Shown here piece by piece: positions 50,506 through 61,655 of a DNA stretch of 64,000 nucleotides. This DNA comes from Stenogyne calaminthoides (lineage: Eukaryota > Streptophyta > Magnoliopsida > Lamiales > Lamiaceae). Position 1 is the first letter of the stretch, and each line of letters opens with the position of its first letter. The stretch lies in NCBI GenBank assembly GCA_037126765.1, contig JBBCBC010000027.1, forward strand, positions 7,216,406 to 7,280,405, given 5' to 3'. The notes under the pieces are model-generated. The model had not been told where the DNA came from, ran no database searches, and saw only the letters and a list, made by a program, of their open reading frames with translations. A program made the position numbers and the translations under genes.

Positions 50506-53500
50506 ATGAGTAAAGGGTCTGTTTGGATGAGAAAAAAATTAAGAATGGGTGCATCAGAATCAGTGAGTGATCCAAACACCACCAAGAAGAAGAAGATTGA
50601 TAATCAAAAGAAAGCGAGAAGATACAGACTTTTATCCTTCAATGAAATTCAGGATTATATGAAGGATAATGAGTTCATATTGGATTATTACAGGGCAAAT
50701 TGGCCTGTTAAAGAAGCCTTCTTCACCTTATTTAGGTGGCATAATGAGACTCTTAATGTTTGGACGTAAGTGTTTGTAATTTATTTTCTGATTATATGTT
50801 TTCAACTAATTTTAATCGTTATTTCTAATTTTAATCAATTTCTTGCAGGCATTTACTGGGATTCTTATTGTTTGTGGGATTAACAGTTGGTAATCTAATG
50901 GATGTGCCTCTGGTGGCAGATTTTATCACAACGATTACTCATGAGTAAGTTTTTGTTAGAAACCTTGAACTCGTTATTTTTTTTTTTCATTTTAGTCATT
51001 TACTTCCATTGAAATTATATATGCATTTGAAAGTAGATTTTGTGAAGGCCCTAAATGAGCACTTTGATTGTAAAATATAAAGTTTCATTAATGTCTACTT
51101 CCATAATTTGTAATTATAACTTAGGTATGCAGTGTTAATTTAATTAGGCTTAGCTACGCAAGACAAAAACTTGTGTGAATCCGAGTTCATCGTGAACTCG
51201 ATTTTTTAGTATCACTATTATGTACAAAAAATTTCACTGTTATGTATAAAAACTATCACTGTTATGCAAAAAACAATCATCCACTGTTTAGAAAATGCTT
51301 TATATTTTTAAAAAGTGAAATTTTTTGTGCATAACAGTGGTAAAATTCATGAATAGACCTGGTTCACAGGAGTGTTACTCGCTATGCAAATGCTAGCATT
51401 GAGTATATATACTTTATGAGTATGTCTTCAGTGAAACTTGTCCATCGTATGAAGTTTATACCATTACACTTATAAATTAATATTACAACACTTATCAAGT
51501 GATATCGTCACACTTATAAACTGGTATCATAGCATTAAATGACATAGATACTAGTTTATAAAAGTAATTGTATCAATTTATAAGTGTAATAGTATTAATT
51601 TTATATAATGAATAAATTTCACATATCGAATGGTTAATTTGTGTAACTTTATATATATGTTCGCATTCAAATGAAATTAAATGATATGATACTTTTTATT
51701 TTTGTCTTTTCTTCTTTTCAAAATTTTCCAACCCATTCCCGCGAAATTGGGGAATCGAGTTATTCGCACTTTTGGTCCCACAGGACACACCCCCTCACGA
51801 TTTTGGTCCCAAAGCTTACACTTTTGGTCCCAAAATCAAAATTTTTGACACTTTTGGTCCCAAAGCCGAATTTTTTGACACTTTTGGTCCCAAAAACTTA
51901 CACTTTTGGTCCCACAGGACTGGCGATTTGGGACCAAAAGTGTCAAAAAATTCGGCTTTGGGACCAAATGTGTCAAAAATTTCGGTTTTGGGACCAAAAT
52001 CGTGAGGGTGTGTCTGTGGAACCAAAAGTGCGAATAACTCTTGGGGAATCCTTGTCCCCATTTACCCTCTAAATAAACGGGGGATTTCTCTGCATAAAAT
52101 AAAGGAATAATGTTTTTTAGCAGTGTTTTCATAACCGAATCGACGACCAAACCGGTCTGGGCATCGGTTGCCTGTTCAACCGGTTGGACCGGTTGAACCG
52201 GCGGTCCAACCGTTAAATTAATTTATGCATATTTCTTTTATATTAGGTATGTTACATTAAAAAATAAATATTTGTTCATAAAAAATTAAAATTATACAAA
52301 TTTATAACTTATAAGTCTTATATTAAAATAAATACAATAGAGTTTGGAGACCAGAGATGATGGCGTTGTGAATAAATTCTACACAATATATGACTACCGT
52401 AAAGAGATTAAATGAAATTGATGACTTGAGAATGAATTTATGAGAGATAAAATGATACTGAGATAAAAACAATAACATTATACATAGAGATTTAGAAAAA
52501 AATAATAAAAAATCAAGAAAAATAATTTAATAAATAATAAAAATAATAAAACCGGATTAACCGTTTTTAAAGAGTAAATGGATCGGCGACATGAGCGGTT
52601 TACGGTACAATCGGGCGGTTCAACCGATTTTTAAAAACACTGTTTTTTAGGTCAAATATTTAGGAGATTTGTGTTTTAACTTTTTAAGGATAATAATTTT
52701 ACGAGCTTGAAAATGTGGGCCAATATATTTTAAAATATGTAAATATAGAATAATATGTTTTAAAATCTATAAATGTATTGAGTTCGAATAAATTCAAATT
52801 GGATTGAAATGTAATGTGAATTGCATGCGCTTTGCATAATCAGAAATTAAAACATGCATGGTCATTCATCTACAATAGTAGTATAGTCGTTACACCAAAC
52901 CATTCATTGTAATTAATAACCCAAATCACTAATCTTTTCTGCAGACATATTCTATCAAGTGCGGAAGCTAATGCTGGAAATAACTTCACCTCGGTGAGAA
53001 CATTATTAGTCTACAAATCAACACATTTTTAGAGCTAATTTTTTTTTTATTCCATAATTTTCCTGTAATCCGTTTTCATCCCCAAAAATTAATTATTTAA
53101 TTTTGATCTCATAATCATCTCAATTGTTCAATTTTGATCTCATTTTTCCCTAAAAAGCATAAAATGTTGTCTTTTTCGGTCATTTTCAAGTCACTTGTCT
53201 CGATTAGAATTGAGGATTTCCAATCTCGTAGCTGATGTGGACGTTGGATGTTAAACAAAATTCATTTAAAAAAAAAATTGAAAGCGCAAGAAGAAATGAT
53301 CTTATTTAACACTCAGCATCCACGTAAGCTATGAGCTCGGAAAACCTCAATTTTAACCGGACGAGACTTGCACATGATCGAAAATGATAAAATAAAATGA
53401 GACTAAAATTGAACAATTGAGATAGTTATGGGACCAAAATTGGATAGTTAAATATTTTGGGACGAAGAAAAAGTTAACAGAAAAGTTATTGGACCCAAAA

Positions 53501-54222
53501 AAATCTCCATTTTTTAAGAGCAAAAATAAACTTAAAATATCTTGTTACAACAGGGGATCGCAAACACAACACTCGATACGAATCAAGAAACACCCACGCA
53601 AAAAACAAGCACCAGAAGATGGCCACTCTACATTTTCTTATGCGGTACAATGTTGTGCCTCCTTTCAAGCAGCATTTGCCATCTCTTTTCATGCCATTCC
53701 CATTCTCTAAACTCACGCCTACTCCACATGGACTACGTCGGAATCACAATCATGATCAACGCCTCCCTTTTCCCTCTCATATACTACATTTTCCAATGCA
53801 CTCCCCACTTGCAAATCCTCTACCTCACAGCAATAGCCCTAACGGGAGTTTGTACCGTCGTCGCCCTGCTTTCGCCCGCCCTCTCGGCTAGAAAATACCG
53901 GTTGATCCGGGCCGGGCTTTTCGTGTCTATAGGCTTGTTCGGCCTGTTTCCCCCGACGTATGCTGTCATGCTTAATTGGTCTGATCCTTACCGTGGTGTT
54001 ATTTTGAAGTATGAGTTGGGCATGACGGTGTCGTTTTTGATTGGGGTTTTGTTTTACGTTGGGCGGATTCCGGAGAGGTGGAAGCCGGGGTGGTTCGATT
54101 TAGCAGGGCATAGCCATCAGATTTTCCATGTGTTTGTTGTGATGGGGGCAGTGGCTCACTGTTGTGCCGCACAAGTTATCTTGAGGTATCGTAGTAGGAT
54201 GGGATGTGATGCTTTTCCTTGA
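50506..54222 (+). CDS. HHP: Heptahelical PAQR-family membrane protein, copy 2 (357 aa)
   Basis: Exons 50506-50765, 50849-50944, 52945-52993 and 53554-54222 join in frame to 357 residues. The exon 3 length (49 bp) and all intron phases match copy 1, so the pair arose by tandem duplication. The start MSKGSVW aligns with copy 1; an in-frame ATG at 50425 would add 27 unmatched residues and is less likely. The core is strongly conserved (DYMKDNEFILDYYRANWPV, HNETLNVWTH, HMDYVGI, GHSHQIFHVF), with probable zinc ligands H178, H323, H327 and D195 nearby. The N-terminal tail and the exon 3-4 junction loop differ most. Intron 2 has grown to 2.0 kb through a GGTCCC hairpin and a hAT MITE, and intron 3 holds an inverted-repeat element. 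Seven-pass membrane protein, function inferred from family only. Confidence 0.93.
51757..52039. mobile_element. Long hairpin of TTTTGGTCCC repeats in HHP copy 2 intron 2
   Basis: GAGTTATTCGCACTTTTGG at the left is mirrored by CCAAAAGTGCGAATAACTC at the right. The roughly 120-bp arms pair along most of their length and each contains several ACTTTTGGTCCC units (or GGGACCAAAAGT on the right). The turn is near 51925. Some frames stay open because the repeat lacks stops, but they are not genes. Confidence 0.85.
52121..52642. mobile_element. Non-autonomous hAT-type MITE in HHP copy 2 intron 2
   Basis: 522 bp with terminal inverted repeats CAGTGTTTTCATAACCGA and, reverse complemented from the right end, CAGTGTTTTTAAAAATCGG. 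It is flanked by the perfect 8-bp direct repeat TTTTTTAG (52113-52120 and 52643-52650). Subterminal ACCGGTT-type repeats and a TA-rich centre fit hAT MITEs. No transposase. Confidence 0.88.
53045..53475. mobile_element. Inverted-repeat (fold-back) element, family copy 2, in HHP copy 2 intron 3
   Basis: Left blocks TTTTGATCTCATAATCATCT, CATTTTCAAGTCACTTGTCT and CTCGTAGCTGATGTGGACG are mirrored on the right by AGATAGTTATGGGACCAAAA, GAGACTTGCACATGATCG and CGTAAGCTATGAGCTCGG. Arms of about 190 bp surround a short A-rich turn near 53270. Confidence 0.8.
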
Positions 54223-54438
54223 CTAGTATGATACTGTGTTGATGGCCCAAGTGTTTCCTTAATTATGTCGTGTACTTGTAATATGTACTGTGTATTCTCT
54301 ATAGGGACAAACTTTCTTATTCCCACCCCTCAATTCTGAAGAAAATAGGAGAATGGAATAATTTTATGAATACTCTGAAGGCCTGAAATGGCTGCAAATA
54401 TATTTCTTAAATCTTTGATTTTTTGACTTTTTTTTAAA
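54223..54438. other. HHP copy 2 3' flank
   Basis: Presumed 3' UTR and short spacer before the element E LTR. Nothing else seen. Confidence 0.5.
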
Positions 54439-54593
54439 TGTTATGCCAAGTACGCATATGTTTATACTACTGGGATAGCAAGAGAATTAAGAGATAATAA
54501 ATTACAACTCAAACAACAATGTGACTCTTGGACTAGAATGTTGAAAGGCAACTTTGACTAGTCTTGATTCATGGAATTTCGTTTACTCCAACA
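54439..54593 (-). repeat. Probable element E 3' LTR (short)
   Basis: On the minus strand the sequence after RNase H reads AAGGGAGGCAA (polypurine tract, 54594-54604), then TGTTGGAGTAAACG, a typical LTR start. A possible end is CATAACA at 54439-54445, giving about 155 bp. The pol stop codon (54583-54585) lies inside this LTR start. The outer end is uncertain. Confidence 0.45.
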
Positions 54594-56662
54594 TTGCCTC
54601 CCTTAAACCAAAATTCCTTCGAACTCCCAATGCAGCAACATTCTTTGAGAAAAGTGGTCCTCCAAGGGGCTTTGTGAAGATATCAGCAATCTGTTCTTCA
54701 CTTCGACAATACTCAAGGTTGATTTCCCCTTCTCGAACAAGTTCTCTTAGAAAATGGAATCGCATACGAATATGCTTTGTTTTTCCATGCAAAACAGGAT
54801 CCTTCGAGACAGAAATAGTAGAACTATTGTCACAATACACAATTGTAGGATCTTCTTGCTTGAGCTTCAAGTTCTCCAAAATTCCTCTTAGCCATATAGT
54901 TTGACATCCAGCCAAAGATGCTGCGATGTATTCCGCTTCGGTGGTAGAAAGTGCCACAACCGGTTGCTTCTTTGAACACCAAGATATGATTCCACTTCCA
55001 AGGTTAAAGGCATAACCTGAAGTGCTTCGTGAATCGTCAATGCTCCCACCAAGATCACTATTCGTATATCCCACAAGCTTCACGGGCACACGAGCTTCAT
55101 AGAAGATACCATAATCGATGGTTCCTTTGATGTATCGCAGAATTCTTTTAGCGGCTTCCCAATGGTTTGAATAAGGTTTCTCCATAAACCTGCTAATCAA
55201 ACTCACAGCATACATGATGTCGGGCCTCGTAGCAGTAAGATACATCAAATTTCCAACTAGGCTTCGAAACAAAGTTGGATCAACGAGCTTACCTTCACCA
55301 TCCTTGCTCAACTTCAAACCTGTGACACAAGGTGTAGAGACAGGATTTGCATTTTTCATATTGAATTTCTCCAACAATTGTGTTGCATATTTCTCTTGCG
55401 AGATAAATATGCCTTCTTCTGATTGTTGCACATTTATGCCCAAAAAATGATGCAATTCTCCCAAGTCAGTCATCTCAAATTCACTCATCATTGAGTTCTT
55501 GACTTTAGATAACATCTCCATATCATCTCCGGTAAAGATGAGGTCGTCCACATAAAGACTCACAATCATGAATCCTCCTCTGGAATTTCTTTTGATGTAA
55601 AGAGTGTGCTCATATGGACATCTTTCAAAGCCGCATCTTAAGAAAAAAACATTAATTCGGTCATACCATGCACGGGGTGATTGCTTCAGCCCGTATAATG
55701 CTTTTCGCAGCTTGTACACCTTTTCTTTTTCACCTTTCTTTACAAATCCGGGAGGTTGCTCAAGATAAATTTCATCTTGAAGGAAGCCATTCAAGAAAGC
55801 TGATTTTACATCCATTTGCAACAATTTCCAACCATTTTAAGCAGCAAGAGAAATTATTAATCGAACTGTATCAAGTCTAGAAACAGGAGTGAATACCTCA
55901 TTGAAATCTTCACCTTCTCTTTGCTTATATCCCTTTGCAACCAATCGTGCTTTGTGCTTGTTGATGGAGCCATCAAGATTGGTTTTAGTCTTGAATACCC
56001 ACTTTACACCAATAGCAGATTTGTGTGAGGGCAACGACGTAAGCTCCCATGTACCATTCTTCTCAATAGACTTGATCTCTTCTTTCATTGCACGAACCCA
56101 CTTTTCATTTTTTTTGATGCTTCATCATAGGTAACTGGATCTTCTCCCGCAAAAAATGCAAAGTATACATGATCCGTTGTGGCCACTTCTTCCGTTGCAT
56201 CATAGATCTCTCTCAATGATCTAGTTCTTCTTTCTGCTGTTGGTGGTGAATTTTGTTGTGGTTCAGCCCCATTATTTTCAGGCTGAATTTGTTCACCACC
56301 ACCATCATCATCCTCCAGGTGTTCTTCTTCGTCAAGATTAAGGGCTTGCCAACCTGATAATCCTGAAAAATCTGAGAAATCATAGCAGGTATTCTCATCA
56401 AAGCAAACATCCCTGCTAATCACAATTTTCTTCGTTCTAGGATTGTAAAGCTTGTATGCTTTAGTTGTTTGGCTATAACCAATGAAAATGCATTTCTCAG
56501 ATTTATCATCCAGTTTTGATCTCAAAGCATTTGGAATATGAGAAAATGCAAGACAACCAAAAATTTTCAAGTGAAAAACATTTGGTTTTTTACCGTACCA
56601 AACCTCATTTGGAGTAGAATCTTTCAAGTTCTTTGTGGGTGACCTGTTAATCAAGTAAACGG
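54583..56662 (-). pseudogene. Element E pol: integrase C-terminus, reverse transcriptase, RNase H
   Basis: A Ty1/copia pol nearly intact on the minus strand. From 56654: INRSPTKNLKDSTPNEVWYG and the KIFGCLAF block, then a linker with an acidic run. After a one-base shift at the A-run near 56107 comes RT (WVFKTKTNLDGS, KARLVAKGYKQREGED). A stop replaces a codon at about 55840 (LAA-stop-NGWKLLQMDVKSAF). From there a 413-residue frame carries FLNGFLQDEIYLEQPPGF, the catalytic YVDD (LYVDDLIFTGDD), TATRPDIMYAVSLISRF and RNase H motifs (DSRSTSGYAF, STTEAEYIAAS, DNSSTISVSK, ADIFTKPLGG). Only two lesions are visible, so E is young compared with A-D. The preceding integrase lies across the solo LTR at 58494-59212. 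Confidence 0.9.
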
Positions 56663-56667
56663 CACAC
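56663..56667. other. Target-site duplication of the solo LTR, left (CACAC)
   Basis: Matches 58494-58498 exactly and sits within element E's integrase coding sequence. Confidence 0.92.
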
Positions 56668-58493
56668 TGTTGGGATTATACTAGAAAGTATGTTTTTTAC
56701 TTTGTATAATCGAAACTGAATTTTCAGACTTATTTACTGAAATAAATTGTTTATCACCGATGCTTTAAATATTATCGAATGTTACATATATTTACTGCAT
56801 AACTGTTCAATAAGTCGTACGTGTTACATTGTAGTTAATTTAGTGATACCAGATCACAGAAGATTAAATTAGCAGTCCCTTGTAACTAAAAGTACGCCAT
56901 TCACGACCTAGATGGAAATGAACAACCCATCGTGAAAGGTTGAAGTGTAAGGCTCAGATTGGCTTGTCTTGACCAAGAGATTACACTAGTGCATGACTAA
57001 TGCACTGAATAGGATCTACATGAGGATAAATTCTTCAGAGCTGAACAAGGAAGAATTAGACCTCAGTGGTTCGTTATTTCTTAATCTTCGTCCCTTAAAT
57101 AGGATCACGTGGGATTGGTAACTATTGCTTTGACTTATCATGGGTAGCGAATCAACGAGATTCAATACTTTTTATCTTGGGCAATATTATTAGTCACATG
57201 TGATTGCTAAGATTTAATACGAAGAATCGTGTGCAAGTACGCTTGTTTGATTTGCCCCCTTGGGAGGTTCATAAGCTTTATCATACCAAATCTTGCAAGT
57301 GGAATTAGTTTCCGGTATGGATAATAATGTTGAACCGTTCCTTGACCAAGGACAAAAGATATTAATTAATGGAAAGCTATTTCAGTGGCTTGAATTAATT
57401 AATGGGCTAGGTAATCTTAAACACGGGAAATAATAACCGGGAACCATATTGACTGTAATATGGGTTAAGATGGATAGTGCAATATTAATTATGTAGTGGG
57501 ATTAATTAATATTTATGGGCTTGAATAATATTGTGGCTCAATATTAGATATTCAAGGTCCATTAGAAGGTTCAATCTTAATTCTCCTAAAGGCCCCCTGA
57601 GTAGCCCAACATATAGTCCATTAACTGAAAAATGTGATTAAAATAAAATAAATATTGTTGCCTATTTTTCCCTATTAAATTCGAAAATTATAGATATGTT
57701 GGGAGAAAGATTTTCTTTGAATTTTGTTATGGAATGAAGATATGTATTCTTGGAATACAAGATTATCTCATTAAATTCAAGAAATCTCCCACATGATTAT
57801 CTATCATGAAATTTTCGAAAATATTAGAAAATAAAGGGCAAGAAAGATTTTCTTGAAAAGATATTATGGAAGATATGTATTTCTTGAAATACAAGAATAT
57901 CTCATAAATTCAAGAAGATTCAAATCTTGGAATCTTGACACCCCTTATTTTCGAAAAATCCGTAATAATAGAGAAGGTGGGATTTTTGTGGAATATTATA
58001 ATTATGGGAAAAAGAACATAGGAGATATATTCAAGATTTTTTGAAGATCAAGAAAAGATCTTCCCACATTGTTTTAACACAAAAATTTCGACCACCTTGG
58101 CCTCTATAAATAGGGGATGATTCTTTCATTCCCAAGTACAATTCCATGTGCTGGAAAAATTAGTAAATCCACAAAGGTGGTGCAACATAATTTATTTTCC
58201 TTTTGTTAAATCGTTCACAAGAGTCCTTCCACCGGATAGTCGAACGATGGCTAAGGGAATACTTGGGAAGTTCTTTTGGTTAGTCTAAATCACTGACATC
58301 CCAAGAGGTACGTTCACGTAAACTCGTAGAATTCCGCATGCGTAGGTTTTACGTGAATTATTATATGCATGATATGTTGTTGGATTATTATTTGAATTAA
58401 TATAGGATTAATTCATGCTAGTAATAATTATAAGAATTAAATTTGTATTTAAATATTCACTCCGAATAGATCTGTGCAACTTATTCCCCAACA
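56668..58493 (+). repeat. Solo Angela-like LTR in element E
   Basis: 1826 bp, TGTTGGGATTATACTAG to TTCCCCAACA, with the same family layout as the C and D LTRs and a TATA box at 58105-58112. It is flanked by CACAC on both sides with no internal region, as left by LTR-LTR recombination. It splits the integrase between SC and AVYLINRSP. Confidence 0.92.
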
Positions 58494-59212
58494 CACACGA
58501 CACTGCTTCGGCCCAAAAACACGCTGGCATGTTTTTCTTCTTCAACATGCATCTCACCATATTCATTATTGTCCGATTCTTGCGCTCCGCAACTCCATTT
58601 TGCTGAGGTGAGTACCTGGCTGTTAATTCATGCCGAATTCCATGATTTCGACAAAAGTCTTCAAATTGAGAAGACATATATTCTCCTCCGCGGTCACTCC
58701 TCAAATTCTTTATTTGATGACCAGAATATTTTTCTACTTGAAATTTGAACTCTTTGAAGCAAGAGAAAGCATCTGATTTTTCTTTTACACAATAAACCCA
58801 AATTTTTCTTGTATAATCATCAACAAACAACAAGAAATACATGTTGCCTCCAAGCGACGGTACTTGCATCGGTCCACAAAGGTCAGTGTGGACAAGCTCC
58901 AAAGGTGATTGTGAATGCCACTTTGATTTAGATGGGAATGATTCACGATGTTGCTTTCCCAATTTACATTCTTCGCACACATCATTTATCACCTCAATTT
59001 TAGGCAATCCTTGGACAATGCCTTTGGTGGACAACTCCTTTAAACTCCGGAAATTTAGATGTCCGTACCTATCATGCCATAACTTTGAAACTTCATCATT
59101 AGAAGTAGCAACAAAACACGTACCATTGACAACATCGAGCTTGATAGGAAACAAGTTGTTCGATCCCAAAACAATCTTCGCAACATGTTGATTGTTCTTT
59201 TTCATGGTGCAC
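58494..59212 (-). pseudogene. Element E integrase core, array copy 1
   Basis: Minus-strand frame with the HHCC zinc domain (LWHDRYGHLNF ... CEECKLGK), first Asp in LVHTDLCGPM, second Asp in FVDDYTRKIW and the Glu in QQNGVAERKNRT, followed by ACFWAEAV. The catalytic D,D,E set is complete. It starts mid-domain at the array junction and ends at the solo LTR. In the original element it continues into 56662. Cannot act alone. Confidence 0.9.
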
Positions 59213-60936
59213 AATATTATCGAATGTTACATATATTTACTGCATAACTGTTCAATAAGTCGTACGTGTTACATTGTAGTTAATTTAGTGATACCAGATC
59301 ACAGAAGATTAAATTAACAGTCCCTTGTAACTAAAAGTACGCCATTCACGACCTAGATGGAAATGAACAACCCATCGTGAAAGGTTGAAGTGTAAGGCTC
59401 AGATTGGCTTGTCTTGACCAAGAGATTACACTAGTGCATGACTAATGCACTGAATAGGATCTACATGAGGATAAATTCTTCAGAGCTGAACAAGGAAGAA
59501 TTAGACCTCAGTGGTTCGTTATTTGTTAATCTTCGTCCCTTAAATAGGATCACGTGGGATTGGTAACTATTGCTTTGACTTATCATGGGTAGCGAATCAA
59601 CGAGATTCAATACTTTTTATCTTGGGCAATATTATTAGTCACATGTGATTGCTAAGATTTAATACGAAGAATCGTGTGCAAGTACGCTTGTTCGATTTGC
59701 CCCCTTGGGAGGTTCATAAGCTTTATCATACCAAATCTTGCAAGTGGAATTAGTTTCCGGTATGGATAATAATGTTGAACCGTTCCTTGACCAAGGACAA
59801 AAGATATTAATTAATGGAAAGCTATTTCAGTGGCTTGAATTAATTAATGGGCTAGTAATCTTAAACACGGAAATAATAACCAGGAGCCATATTGACTGTA
59901 ATATGGGTTAAGATGGATAGTGCAATATTAATTATGTAGTGGGATTAATTAATATTTATGGGCTTGAATAATATTGTGGCTCAATATTAGATATTCAAGG
60001 TCCATTAGAAGGTTCAATCTTAATTCTCCTAAAGGCCCCCTGAGTAGCCCAACATATAGTCCATTAACTGAAAAATGTGATTAAAATAAAATAAATATTG
60101 TTGCCTATTTTTCCCTATTAAATTCGAAAATTATAGATATGTTGGGAGAAAGATTTTCTTTGAATTTTGTTATGGAATGAAGATATGTATTCTTGGAATA
60201 CAAGATTATCTCATTAAATTCAAGAAATCTCCCACATGATTATCTATCATGAAATTTTCGAAAATATTAGAAAATAAAGGGCAAGAAAGATTTTCTTGAA
60301 AAGATATTATGGAAGATATGTATTTCTTGAAATACAATAATATCTCATAAATTCAAGAAGATTCAAATCTTGGAATCTTGACACCCCTTATTTTCGAAAA
60401 ATCCGTAATAATAGAGAAGGTGGGATTTTTGTGGAATATTATAATTATGGGAAAAAGAATATAGGAGATATATTCAAGATTTCTTGAAGATCAAGAAAAG
60501 ATCTTCCCACATTGTTTTAACACAAAAATTTCGACCACCTTGGCCTCTATAAATAGGGGATGATTCTTTCATTCCCAAGTACAATTCCATGTGCTGGAAA
60601 AATTAGTAAATCCACAAAGGTGGTGCAACATAATTTATTTTCCTTTTGTTAAATCGTTCACAAGAGTCCTTCCACCGGATAGTCGAACGATGGCTAAGGG
60701 AATACTTGGGAAGTTCTTTTGGTTAGTCTAAATCACTGACATCCCAAGAGGTACGTTCACGTAAACTCGTAGAATTCCGCATGCGTAGGTTTTACGTGAA
60801 TTATTATATGCATGATATGTTGTTGGATTATTATTTGAATTAATATAGGATTAATTCATGCTAGTAATAATTATAAGAATTAAATTTGTATTTAAATATT
60901 CACTCCGAATAGATCTGTGCAACTTATTCCCCAACA
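59213..60936 (+). repeat. LTR segment, array copy 2
   Basis: Lacks the first 100 bp of the LTR; ends CCCCAACA. TATA box at 60548-60555. Confidence 0.92.
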
Positions 60937-61655
60937 CACACGACACTGCTTCGGCCCAAAAACACGCTGGCATGTTTTTCTTCTTCAACATGCATCTCAC
61001 CATATTCATTATTGTTCGATTCTTGCGCTCCGCAACTCCATTTTGCTGAGGTGAGTACCTGGCTGTTAATTCATGCCGAATTCCATGATTTCGACAAAAG
61101 TCTTCAAATTGAGAAGACATATATTCTCCTCCGCGGTCACTCCTCAAATTCTTTATTTGATGACCAGAATATTTTTCTACTTGAAATTTGAACTCTTTGA
61201 AGCAAGAGAAAGCATCTGATTTTTCTTTTACACAATAAACCCAAATTTTTCTTGTATAATCATCAACAAACAACAAGAAATACATGTTGCCTCCAAGCGA
61301 CGGTACTTGCATCGGTCCACAAAGGTCAGTGTGGACAAGCTCCAAAGGTGATTGTGAATGCCACTTTGATTTAGATGGGAATGATTCACGATGTTGCTTT
61401 CCCAATTTACATTCTTCGCACACATCATTTATCACCTCAATTTTAGGCAATCCTTGGACAATGCCTTTGGTGGACAACTCCTTTAAACTCCGGAAATTTA
61501 GATGTCCGTACCTATCATGCCATAACTTTGAAACTTCATCATTAGAAGTAGCAACAAAACACGTACCATTGACAACATCGAGCTTGATAGGAAACAAGTT
61601 GTTCGATCCCAAAACAATCTTCGCAACATGTTGATTGTTCTTTTTCATGGTGCAC
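60937..61655 (-). pseudogene. Element E integrase core, array copy 2
   Basis: Same 719-bp fragment as 58494-59212 with the same predicted protein, including the HHCC and D,D,E residues. Preceded by CACAC copied from the target duplication. Confidence 0.9.

Noticed and set aside
51671..52150. Several overlapping frames with repeated LLVPK or FGPK units on both strands
   Set aside because: Produced by the stop-free TTTTGGTCCC repeats of the intronic hairpin; not a repeat protein.
58841..59191. 116-residue plus-strand frame, repeated at 61284
   Set aside because: Exact antisense shadow of the integrase HHCC/core region, repeated only because the array repeats.
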